Below, piece after piece: positions 32,928 through 39,447 of a stretch of DNA of 39,447 bases. Position 1 is the first letter of the stretch, and every line of letters begins with the position of its first letter. Under the pieces are notes generated by a model. It worked only from the letters and a program-made list of their open reading frames with translations, was not told where the DNA came from and did no database searches. The DNA is from Actinomycetota bacterium (GTDB lineage Bacteria > Actinomycetota > Thermoleophilia > Solirubrobacterales > Solirubrobacteraceae): positions 1-39,447 of the forward strand of contig VAWY01000051.1 in NCBI GenBank assembly GCA_005888335.1, written 5' to 3'. The translations under genes and the position numbers were made by a program.

Positions 32928-33833
32928 ATGGAGCTCTGCGTGATGATCGAGGGCCAGGAGGGCGTGACCTGGCCGCAGTGGCAGGCGATCGCGGCCGCGT
33001 GCGAGCAGCACGGCGTCGGCAGCCTGTTTCGCTCCGACCACTACCTGCCGCTCGACGGCCACGAGGAGCGCCCGGTGCTCGACGCGTGGGGGACGCTGTG
33101 CGCGCTGGCCGCCGTCACGACGCAGCTGCGCCTGGGCACGCTCGTCTCGCCGGCGACGTTTCGCCATCCGGCGGTCGTGGCCAAGCTCGCGGCGACCGCG
33201 GCCGAGGTCTCTGGCGGGCGCGTATCGCTCGGGCTCGGCGCGGGGTGGCACGCGCGCGAGCACGAGGCCTACGGATTCCCCTTCCCGGCGACCGGTGAGC
33301 GCCTCGACGTCTTCGCCGAGCAGCTGGAGATCGTGCGCGGCCTGTGGCGCGAGGGCACGTTCCGGTTCGCGGGCCGCCATTACCGCGTCGGCCCGGTCGA
33401 CGCGCAGCCCAAGCCGCAGGCGCCGTGGCTCATCGTCGGCGGGCTGGCCGGACCGCGAAGCGCCGCGCTCGCCGCTCGCTTCGCCGACGAGTACAACACG
33501 GTCTTCGCGACGCCGGAGGAATGCCGGCAGCGCAGGGCGGCCGTCGAGCGCGGGTGGAGCGCGGCCGGCCGGTCCGAGCTGCGCTTCTCGCTGATGACCG
33601 GAGCGGTCCTGGGGCGCGACCGCGCCGAGGTCGCCGAGCGGACGCGGGCGGTCGCAGAGCGCCGCGGCGAGCCGGGCTTCACGCCGCCGGAGACCTGGAT
33701 CTCGGGGACGCCCGACGAGGCGCGCGAGCAGCTGCGCCGCCTCGAAGAGGCGGGCGTGGACCGGGTGATGCTCCAGCTCCTGCTGCACGACGACGTCGCG
33801 CAGATCGAGTTGATCGGCCGCGAGATCGCGTGA
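32928..33833 (+). CDS. LLM-class F420-dependent oxidoreductase
   Basis: The product is 301 aa with a luciferase-like TIM-barrel fold. Segments typical of F420-using members are SLFRSDHYLPLDGHEERPVL, TQLRLGTLVSPATFRHPAVV, RVSLGLGAGWHAREHEAYGF and WLIVGGLAGPRSAALAARFA. Coenzyme F420 use is inferred from the family and from the actinobacterial setting. The substrate is unknown. The start is ATG at 32928, with only a weak ribosome-binding site, consistent with coupling to the SnoaL-like gene. Confidence 0.9.
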   Translation: MELCVMIEGQEGVTWPQWQAIAAACEQHGVGSLFRSDHYLPLDGHEERPVLDAWGTLCALAAVTTQLRLGTLVSPATFRHPAVVAKLAATAAEVSGGRVSLGLGAGWHAREHEAYGFPFPATGERLDVFAEQLEIVRGLWREGTFRFAGRHYRVGPVDAQPKPQAPWLIVGGLAGPRSAALAARFADEYNTVFATPEECRQRRAAVERGWSAAGRSELRFSLMTGAVLGRDRAEVAERTRAVAERRGEPGFTPPETWISGTPDEAREQLRRLEEAGVDRVMLQLLLHDDVAQIELIGREIA

Positions 33834-33885
33834 TCCGGAACGGCCGGCGCGGCGGCCGACGCGCCCCGGCGCGCCGCGCCGCCTG

Positions 33886-34518
33886 TCAGCCCTTGCTGTA
33901 GGGGTCGACGTAGACGTCGTCGATACGCCAGGCCGCGTCCGCGCCCTCGGCGGTGAAGCGGAACGCGACGGCGGTGCGCTCGCCCGGCACGAGCGCCAGC
34001 AGGTTGGCCACCACCGGCATCACCAGCGTGGGCGACCAGTCGTCGCCGCCGAGCACCCGGCCGATGGTCAGCGAGCGGGTGGTGCCGGCCGCGTCCTCGT
34101 AGAGCACGTCGACGCGCAGCGTGCTCGCCGCGGAGCCGTCGTGGCGGGCGAAGAAGCGCAGCGTGGGGTGTTCGATGCCGACGCACATGGGCGCCGAGGT
34201 CGCCGATCCGCCGGGCGCCAGCTCGAGTGCGGCTCCGTCGCCCGAGCCGTGGACGTAGAACGACTCGTTGTCAGCGGTGATCGCCGCGTCCGAGAGGCTC
34301 CAACCCGACGCGCCGGCCTCGAAGCCGCCGTCGGGCGCGAGCACGTAGCTGGCCGGGTCTGCCCACGGCAGGAACGGCTGCGTGAGGACCTCGGAAGGGC
34401 AGTCGGTGGCCGTCGCCACCAGGGGCCCGGCGAGCGCGGCGGGCGCGGTGGCCAGCGCCGAGACGCCCAGCGACGCCGAGACGAGCGCGATCGGGCACAG
34501 GAAAAGACGAATCGGCAT
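33886..34518 (-). CDS. Secreted protein, jelly-roll-like, lineage-typical
   Basis: The start is ATG at 34518, with GGAAGGAG 7 nt upstream. The product is 210 aa. A Sec signal peptide (MPIRLFLCPIALVSASLGVS, ending near ALAGP) precedes a domain with CPSEVLTQPFLPWADPASYV, GGFEAGASGWSLSDAAITAD, MCVGIEHPTLRFFARHDGSA and WRIDDVYVDPYSKG. The beta-sandwich look, with a buried Trp and a final Asp-rich strand, recalls carbohydrate-binding modules. I associate this pattern with Thermoleophilia, but its role is unknown. Two cysteines may form a disulfide. Confidence 0.8.
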   Translation of the reverse strand: MPIRLFLCPIALVSASLGVSALATAPAALAGPLVATATDCPSEVLTQPFLPWADPASYVLAPDGGFEAGASGWSLSDAAITADNESFYVHGSGDGAALELAPGGSATSAPMCVGIEHPTLRFFARHDGSAASTLRVDVLYEDAAGTTRSLTIGRVLGGDDWSPTLVMPVVANLLALVPGERTAVAFRFTAEGADAAWRIDDVYVDPYSKG

Positions 34519-34742
34519 ATGACTGCTCCTTCCTGAAGCTGTCCCCCGTGCGCTCCTATCGGCAGTGCGTGCCAAACCCTTTAGTGGGTATTCCGGCCCG
34601 AGCGAAGGGCGGGGCGCGCCCGGGTCGAAGCCACGTCAGGACGATGCTCAGAGCGACGAGATCAGGCGGGGGGCGCCGCAGAGCCCGACGGCCCGTGGGC
34701 GCCCCGGGCACCACCGGCCTGCGCGATGCGCCCGAGCGGCTG

Positions 34743-36680
34743 ATGGAGCACGCGCGACCGCACCGTCCGCGCCGCCTGGCGCCGCGCGAGCTGCGAGTCG
34801 AGGCGATCAGCGCCGCGGCGCTGCTCGCCGTGGCGGGCGGCATGGCGCTCCTCGTCTCGTCGCCGCGGGCGCCGTCGCCGGCAACCGTGGCGCTCTACGC
34901 GGGGCTCTACGTCGCCGCGGCGCGCGTGCGGCTGTACGTGGGCGCCGGGTCCGCGCTGCCGACGCAGCTGATCTTCGTGCCGATGCTGTTCGCGCTGCCC
35001 CTCGGCGTCGTGCCGCTCGTCGTCGCGGGCGGGCTGGCGGCGAGCGCGGCGATCGACGTGGCGCTCGGGCGCGCGCACCCCGAGCGCATCGTGACCGCGA
35101 TCGGGGACGGCTGGCATGCCGTCGCGCCGGCCGGCGTGCTCGCGCTGGCGGGCGGCCCCTCGCCCGAGCTGCGCCACTGGCCGCTCTTCGTCGCCGCGTT
35201 CGGGGCCCAGTGGGCGCTCGACGTCGTCGCGTCGACGGCGCGTGAATGGGCCGGGCGCGCGATCCGCCCCGGGTTGCAGCTACGCGTCATGGCCTCCGTC
35301 TACGCGGTCGACGGCCTCCTGGCGCCGCTGGGGCTGCTGGTCGCGATCACCGCCGAGCGCCACGCGTTCGCCCCCCTGCTCGCCGCCCCGCTGCTGGCCT
35401 TGCTCGCCGTCTTCGCCCGCGACCGCCGCCGGCGCATCGACCAATCCGTCGCGCGGCTGGACGAGCTCGAGCGCGAGCGAGCGCGGCTGCAGGAGACGAT
35501 CCGCCGCGTCGGCGAGGCCTTCGCCTCCAATCTCGACCCGCACGGGCTCCTGGCGCTGGTCGTCAGCACCGCCGTCGACGCGCTCCAAGCCGACCGCGGC
35601 CGCGCCCGCGCGGGCGACGACGTCGTCGCCCCTGACAACGAAGCGCTCGACGACGACGCCTCCGAGCTCGCCGGCGCGCTCGACGCCGCCGAGCGCGCCG
35701 CGCTCGCGGGCGGCGCGCTCGACCCGGCGCCGTACGGCCGGGCATGGGCGATCTCACGGCCGCTGCGGGCGGGCGACCGGTCCGCCGACGTCCTCGGGGT
35801 CCTCGCCGTCGCCCGCGGCGACCGCGTCTTCTCCGACCGGGAACAGGCGATGCTCGGCTACCTGGCCAGCCAGGCCGCGGTCGCCCTCGACAACGCCCGC
35901 TTCCATCAGGAGCGCTCCGAGCTCGCCCGGACGCTGGTGGCCGGCCTGCGACCGCCGGCGCTGCCGAGCATGGCGGGCTGGCGCGCGGCGGCGCTCTACC
36001 AGCCGGCCGGGCGCAGCGACGAGGTCGGCGGCGACTTCTATGACGTCATCTCCGTCGGCGACGCGTGGATGGTCGTCATCGGCGACGTCATCGGCAAGGG
36101 CCCCGCCGCCGCCGCGCTGACCGGCCTCGCGCGCTACAGCATCCGCACCGGCGCGACGCTCACGGCCAGTCCGGCCGGCGCGCTCGAGCACCTCAACGAC
36201 GACCTGCACCGCGAGGAGCAGAGCGGCATCATCTCGGCCGCCTGCGTGCTGCTGCGCGACGTCGACGGGCGCGCCGAGGCGACGATCGCCTGCGCGGGAC
36301 ATCCGCCGCCGGTGCGCGTGCACGCCGGCGAGCCGCGCGCGGTGGGCACGGCCTCGCTGCTGCTCGGCGTCGCGCCCGACGCCCGCTTCGCCGAGCAGAC
36401 CGTGATCCTCGACGATGACGACACGCTCGTGCTCTACACCGACGGCGTGCTCGACGCCCAAGGGCGAGAAGAGCGCTTCGGCGAGCGCCGGCTGTTCGAT
36501 GCCCTGCGCGGAAAGACCCGGTCCGCCGAGGAGACGCTCGAGCGCGTCGTCGCGCCGCTCGAGCGCTTCCAGGAGGGAGCGCAGCGCGATGACATGGCCA
36601 TGGTCGTCGTCCGGCGCGTCCGCCAAGGCATGAGCGCTTTGTCGCGGTCGGCCTGCGAGTTCTCGCCGACCGGGGGGTGA
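34743..36680 (+). CDS. Membrane SpoIIE-type serine phosphatase
   Basis: The product is 645 aa from ATG 34743. Hydrophobic helices cover about residues 20-230. A short coiled coil (ARLDELERERARLQETIRRV) leads to a GAF-like region (FASNLDPHGLLALVVSTAVD to LASQAAVALDNARFHQERSE). The PP2C/SpoIIE domain shows GGDFYDVISVGDAWMVVIGD at about residue 428, DTLVLYTDGVLDAQGREERF and the terminal RDDMAMVVVR, with the metal-binding aspartates present. Such enzymes dephosphorylate STAS antagonists in partner-switching pathways. An open frame to 34548 adds a stretch with rare AGA/TCA codons, so I do not include it; 34644 is another possible ATG. Confidence 0.88.
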   Translation: MEHARPHRPRRLAPRELRVEAISAAALLAVAGGMALLVSSPRAPSPATVALYAGLYVAAARVRLYVGAGSALPTQLIFVPMLFALPLGVVPLVVAGGLAASAAIDVALGRAHPERIVTAIGDGWHAVAPAGVLALAGGPSPELRHWPLFVAAFGAQWALDVVASTAREWAGRAIRPGLQLRVMASVYAVDGLLAPLGLLVAITAERHAFAPLLAAPLLALLAVFARDRRRRIDQSVARLDELERERARLQETIRRVGEAFASNLDPHGLLALVVSTAVDALQADRGRARAGDDVVAPDNEALDDDASELAGALDAAERAALAGGALDPAPYGRAWAISRPLRAGDRSADVLGVLAVARGDRVFSDREQAMLGYLASQAAVALDNARFHQERSELARTLVAGLRPPALPSMAGWRAAALYQPAGRSDEVGGDFYDVISVGDAWMVVIGDVIGKGPAAAALTGLARYSIRTGATLTASPAGALEHLNDDLHREEQSGIISAACVLLRDVDGRAEATIACAGHPPPVRVHAGEPRAVGTASLLLGVAPDARFAEQTVILDDDDTLVLYTDGVLDAQGREERFGERRLFDALRGKTRSAEETLERVVAPLERFQEGAQRDDMAMVVVRRVRQGMSALSRSACEFSPTGG

Positions 36681-36805
36681 CGTCCGCACACTTCGTCGCG
36701 AGGCGCCAGTTCTGGCCAACGCCGCTCCTCGAGACTGTCTACGGTGGCACCGAGGCTGCGTCGCAGGGATGCCGCCCGCCGAAGCCCCTACGGAAGGGAA
36801 TCGTC

Positions 36806-37003
36806 GTGTCCCCGCATGCCCTCACAGGTCGCGTCGCGCGCTCGGTCGTCGCCGACCACATCCGCGCCGCCGATCATCAGCGCCTGGTCGCGGAGGCCCG
36901 CCCCGCGCGCATCGCTCGCCGCTCACCGCTCGCGCTGCTCGCGCGGTTGCGCCCCGCCGGTCGACGCGCCGTCGTCACGCTCCCCGCGCCCAGCGAGGCG
37001 TAA
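36806..37003 (+). CDS. Possible 65-aa basic protein
   Basis: The start is GTG at 36806, with GGAAGGG 8 nt upstream. The product begins VSPHALTGRVARSVVADHIR and is strongly basic and helical (HQRLVAEARPARIARR). It overlaps the 3' end of the convergent tetR gene by 81 bp, which weakens the case. No family is recognised. A TACGGT box lies in the 70 bp upstream. Confidence 0.4.
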   Translation: MSPHALTGRVARSVVADHIRAADHQRLVAEARPARIARRSPLALLARLRPAGRRAVVTLPAPSEA

Positions 37004-37732
37004 GTCGCGGAACGGCGCCGCGGCGACCGGCGCCGTCCAAAGCTCGCTGGGGACACGCAGGATCGCGAGCTGGAGGTCGAGCAGCTCGTCCTCGAGGTCG
37101 AGGAGCTGGGCCGCGCGACCGGTCGCGATGCGGCCCACCGAGAGCTCGTGGACCGAGCCGGTGGCCGCCTCGTAGGCGAGCTCGGACGCGGGCGGCCAGT
37201 CCGGGTGACGCTCGCGGGCGGCCTCGTGCCAGATCCGGATGCTGGCCACGAAGCTCTCCCGGCAGCGGCGGTAGCGCGTGATCGCCTCCGGGCCGGCGGC
37301 GAGCATCTCGAGGAAGAACATCCGCGCGTACGGTTCCTCGGCGACGAGGAAGCCGAGGTAGGCGCGCGTTGCGCGGCGCAGCTGCTCGACCGGCTCGAGC
37401 CCTCCCTCGAACGCCTCGCGCGAGGCATCGGTGACCCTGCCGAGCAGCGCCTCGCTGCCGTGGTCGTAGGCGGCGAGAAAGCAGGCGAGCTTGTCCGGGA
37501 AGTGCTCGTAGAACGTCTTCTTCGAGACGCCGGCTTGCCGGGTGATGTCCGTGATCGTCGCCGGGCCGTAGCCCTTCTGCGCGACGGCCGTGGTCACGCC
37601 GTGCAGCAGCCGCTGGCGCTGGGAGGCCTCGACCAGCTCGCGCGGGAGGCCGGTGTAGCCGCTCGGCAGCCCCGGGATCGCCGGCGCGAAGACCGATGCG
37701 CCTCGGTCGGCCTTGACCGCGCCGGTGGGCAT
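36923..37732 (-). CDS. TetR-family transcriptional regulator
   Basis: The product is 269 aa. The N-terminal helix-turn-helix is typical: LLHGVTTAVAQKGYGPATIT, DITRQAGVSKKTFYEHFPDK, then LACFLAAYD. The C-terminal 180 residues form the ligand and dimer domain. The start is ATG at 37732, with a promoter (TTGGAC, 17 bp, TATCGT) ending 8 nt before it. A perfect TAGCG-N7-CGCTA repeat lies between the two hexamers, so autorepression is likely. The C-terminus ends in a charged tail (GERDDGASTGGAQPREQRER) that overlaps a possible convergent gene. The divergent secreted beta-helix gene is a candidate target. Confidence 0.9.
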   Translation of the reverse strand: MPTGAVKADRGASVFAPAIPGLPSGYTGLPRELVEASQRQRLLHGVTTAVAQKGYGPATITDITRQAGVSKKTFYEHFPDKLACFLAAYDHGSEALLGRVTDASREAFEGGLEPVEQLRRATRAYLGFLVAEEPYARMFFLEMLAAGPEAITRYRRCRESFVASIRIWHEAARERHPDWPPASELAYEAATGSVHELSVGRIATGRAAQLLDLEDELLDLQLAILRVPSELWTAPVAAAPFRDLRLAGRGERDDGASTGGAQPREQRER

Positions 37733-37740
37733 GAGTTTGC

Positions 37741-37769
37741 ACGATAGCGAGAGAAACGCTAGCGTCCAA
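37741..37769 (-). promoter_or_regulatory. tetR promoter, TTGGAC - 17 bp - TATCGT
   Basis: The -35 lies at 37764-37769 and the -10 at 37741-37746. The start codon follows 8 nt after the -10, so the transcript should be nearly or fully leaderless. This is the best-formed promoter seen in the window. Confidence 0.65.
37745..37761. promoter_or_regulatory. Probable TetR operator TAGCG-N7-CGCTA
   Basis: This perfect inverted repeat sits inside the spacer and edge of the tetR promoter, the classic place for an autorepressor. It also lies about 65-80 bp before the divergent secreted gene. Confidence 0.5.
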
Positions 37770-37770
37770 G

Positions 37771-37792
37771 TCGGAAACTGCGGGGTTTCCGA
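37771..37792. promoter_or_regulatory. Second inverted repeat TCGGAAAC-N6-GTTTCCGA
   Basis: This 8-bp perfect repeat lies upstream of the tetR -35 and about 35 bp before the beta-helix gene. It could be a hairpin in that gene's leader or a second operator. Confidence 0.45.
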
Positions 37793-37826
37793 GACGGGCT
37801 GGTTCAACAGCGGGCAGGGGGTTCGA

Positions 37827-39173
37827 ATGGGAGACGTGGGGAGCACCGCGACACGCCGCGCGCGGGGCGCGGCCATCGTCGCGTTCGGCGCGATGTGGCT
37901 CGTCGGGGTGAGCGCGCAGCCCGCCCGCGCGGCGGACATCCGTGTCGACTCGACCGCCGACGCGCCGGACGTCAAGCCGGGCGACCACCATTGCCGCACC
38001 GCCGCGGCGACCTGCACGCTGCGGGCGGCGATCCAGGAGGCCGACGCGACGGACGGCAACGACACCGTCACCGTCCCGCTGGGTCGCTACCGCCTGTCGA
38101 GCGTGCCGTCGCCGGAGGCCGGGGCCGCGGGCGAGCGCGACGCCGGCAACGGGGACCTCGACATCACCGACGACGTGACCGTGCGCGGCGCCGGGGCCGG
38201 GCAGACGACGGTCGACGGCGCCGGCCTTGACCGCGTCTTCGAGATCGCGTCCGACACGACGGCGCTCATCAGCGACATGACGATCACCGGCGGCGACGCC
38301 AACGGCGGCGACACGTCCAAGGAGATCGGCCTGGGCGGCGGCGTGCTGAACCAGGGGACCGCGATCCTCGAGCGCCTGCGACTGGTCCGCGACAAGGCCG
38401 ACGGCGGGGGCGGCGTCTTCACGATCCCCGGCACGCACCTGACCATCCACGACAGCCTGATCGCCGACAACACCGCGTACGAGGGCGGCGGCGTCCGCAT
38501 CGACTCCGGCGCCGAGATCGTCAACACCACGATCACCCGCAACGTCCTGCTCGAGCCGCCCACCGACTACGCCGAGCACCCCAAGGCGCTGGTTGTGCCG
38601 GCGATCGACGAGATCTCCGGCTGGGGTGGCGGCATCGACCACCGCGGCGGAGACGACGTCGCGATCATCAACTCAACGATCACCGACAACAGCGCGCTCA
38701 AGGGCGGCGGCGGGCTCAACAGCGGGCAGGGATACGCGCCCGTGTCGGACAAGATCGAACTCGGCCGGGTGCGGCTGCGCAACTCGATCATCGCGCAGAA
38801 CACGAGCGCCGCGGGACCGCGCGACTGCCACGTCAAGGACCAGATCATCGAGTCCACCGGCCACAACCTCGACAGCGACGGCAGCTGCTTCCTGGCGGCG
38901 GCAGGCGATCTGCCGGCGCGCGACCCGCTGCTCGGTCCGCTCGCCGACAACGGCGGCCCGACCGAAACGCAGGTCCTGCTACCCGGCAGCCCAGCGATCG
39001 ACGCCGGCGCCGCCGACGGCTGCCCGCAACACGACCAGCGCGGCATCGCGCGCCCGCAGGGCGCCGGCTGCGACATCGGCGCGTTCGAGCGCGTGCCGCA
39101 CCGCCAAGCGCCTCACACGCGCAAGAGAGCGCAGCGCCGGGGGAGCAGAGCGAGGCACACGCGCAAGCGCTGA
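37827..39173 (+). CDS. Secreted beta-helix protein with CSLREAI and choice-of-anchor Q parts
   Basis: The product is 448 aa from ATG 37827 (AGGGGG 5 nt upstream). A signal peptide ([20 protein letters not shown], ending ARA) is followed by a CSLREAI-like motif ([20 protein letters not shown]). Then come right-handed beta-helix rungs ([74 protein letters not shown]). The C-terminal signature [20 protein letters not shown] with [17 protein letters not shown] is the choice-of-anchor Q type. A very basic tail ([17 protein letters not shown]) ends the protein. It is probably a surface or matrix protein. It is divergent from tetR. Confidence 0.9.
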   Translation: MGDVGSTATRRARGAAIVAFGAMWLVGVSAQPARAADIRVDSTADAPDVKPGDHHCRTAAATCTLRAAIQEADATDGNDTVTVPLGRYRLSSVPSPEAGAAGERDAGNGDLDITDDVTVRGAGAGQTTVDGAGLDRVFEIASDTTALISDMTITGGDANGGDTSKEIGLGGGVLNQGTAILERLRLVRDKADGGGGVFTIPGTHLTIHDSLIADNTAYEGGGVRIDSGAEIVNTTITRNVLLEPPTDYAEHPKALVVPAIDEISGWGGGIDHRGGDDVAIINSTITDNSALKGGGGLNSGQGYAPVSDKIELGRVRLRNSIIAQNTSAAGPRDCHVKDQIIESTGHNLDSDGSCFLAAAGDLPARDPLLGPLADNGGPTETQVLLPGSPAIDAGAADGCPQHDQRGIARPQGAGCDIGAFERVPHRQAPHTRKRAQRRGSRARHTRKR

Positions 39174-39242
39174 CGCGGCGGCGGTCGCACACGGACCGTC
39201 ACCTGGCGGCCGGGTGGCCGACGTTCAGAGGGTTAGCGCACT

Positions 39243-39342
39243 CCACCCTCCTGGTGGCTGTGCCGTCGGGGTTTGACGGCGAGCGTTGTCGCCGTCACCT
39301 CATCGCCTCCGCCGAGCTGGCGGCGGCCAACCCCGAAGGGAG
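39243..39342 (+). promoter_or_regulatory. Structured 5' leader with a three-way-junction fold
   Basis: A first hairpin, CCACC/GGTGG, spans 39243-39257. An outer stem TCGGGGTT (39266-39273) with AACCCCGA (39329-39336) encloses GACGGCGA/TCGCCGTC (39275-39282 with 39289-39296) and CCGCC/GGCGG (39309-39313 with 39319-39323). The ribosome-binding site AGGGAG begins the base after the outer stem. No known riboswitch class is recognised. Confidence 0.5.
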
Positions 39343-39348
39343 CCTCCA

Positions 39349-39447
39349 ATGGCTACACAACGCACCCCCCTCAACCGCAGACAGCGTCGCGCGCTTCGCC
39401 GCGCCCGCGTCCTGCCGGCCACGGCGCTGGCGCTGCTCGCGCTCGGC
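39349..39447 (+). CDS. N-terminus of a secreted protein, continues beyond window
   Basis: The start is ATG at 39349 with AGGGAG 6 nt upstream. The 33 visible codons open MATQRTPLNRRQRRALRRAR and go into a hydrophobic stretch (VLPATALALLALG), the basic region and start of the core of a Sec or Tat signal peptide. An RR pair precedes the core but the full Tat motif is not clear. The rest lies beyond the right edge. It is on the same strand as the beta-helix gene, 175 bp after its stop. Confidence 0.7.
   Translation, partial: MATQRTPLNRRQRRALRRARVLPATALALLALG

Noticed and set aside
34548..34742. N-terminal extension of the SpoIIE phosphatase from GTG 34548
   Set aside because: It has rare codons and low-complexity basic sequence, and overlaps the upstream region of the divergent secreted gene. 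ATG 34743 fits better, though 34644 remains possible.
39329..39342. Resemblance of CCGAAGGGAG to part of a glycine riboswitch
   Set aside because: The remaining conserved glycine-riboswitch elements are missing, so the short match is probably chance.
1..39447. CRISPR array, tRNA, rRNA, transposase or phage genes
   Set aside because: I looked for regularly spaced repeats, tRNA-like cloverleaf ends and transposase motifs and saw none.

Overview
This is about 39.4 kb of a very GC-rich bacterial chromosome. The gene content points to an actinomycetote, probably of class Thermoleophilia (Solirubrobacter/Conexibacter-like). The evidence is an unfused, complete-order nuo operon, an F420-type luciferase-like oxidoreductase, a secreted 210-residue protein of a type I associate with that group, choice-of-anchor/CSLREAI beta-helix proteins, and -10-like boxes only 6-8 nt before start codons with no Shine-Dalgarno. 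The taxonomic call is inference. I saw no rRNA, tRNA, CRISPR array, insertion sequence or phage gene.

Positions 1-13184 (minus strand) hold the respiratory complex I operon nuoA-B-C-D-E-F-G-H-I-J-K-L-M, transcribed right to left and running off the left edge inside nuoM. Most junctions are coupled by GTGA, TTGA, ATGA or TGATG overlaps and several starts are GTG or TTG. Two junctions break the pattern. A 23-bp tandem duplication between nuoC and nuoD creates a 7-codon mini-ORF that keeps TGATG coupling on both sides. Two perfect back-to-back hairpins fill the nuoG/nuoF gap.

Positions 13235-19247 hold a small membrane protein, a flavin reductase-like protein, a divergent pair (cupredoxin-like lipoprotein and c-type cytochrome lipoprotein), serS, a STAS-domain anti-sigma-factor antagonist, a zinc-ribbon protein and a large secreted repeat protein broken by a frameshift. 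Positions 19248-19574 carry no gene but contain a strongly structured segment and a DevR/DosR-like palindrome. Positions 19575-22991 form a lipid-type unit: a small membrane protein, a PlsC-like acyltransferase and, overlapping it by ATGA, a fusion of an SRPBCC domain to an acyl-CoA synthetase.

Positions 23001-28749 are mixed housekeeping and signalling: a 54-aa zinc-binding peptide, a SpoT-like HD hydrolase, a SixA-type phosphatase, a K+-channel-like protein, a glyoxalase-like protein, a secreted-repeat protein, an HD-GYP phosphodiesterase and an alpha/beta hydrolase. Positions 28782-31899 are a decay zone with a broken ycnI (DUF1775) gene, a Tat-exported protein interrupted by an in-frame TGA and a LysR gene lacking its DNA-binding domain, surrounding an intact GGDEF diguanylate cyclase. 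Positions 31895-39447 hold a small winged-helix protein, a 33-aa hydrophobic peptide, a SnoaL-like/F420-oxidoreductase pair, a secreted protein, a SpoIIE phosphatase, a TetR regulator whose operator-like repeat sits inside its own promoter, a divergent secreted beta-helix protein, and a new secreted gene preceded by a leader that folds on paper into a three-way junction.

The clear functional unit is complex I. The STAS protein, the SpoIIE phosphatase, the GGDEF and the HD-GYP proteins show partner-switching and c-di-GMP signalling, but their genes are scattered rather than grouped.
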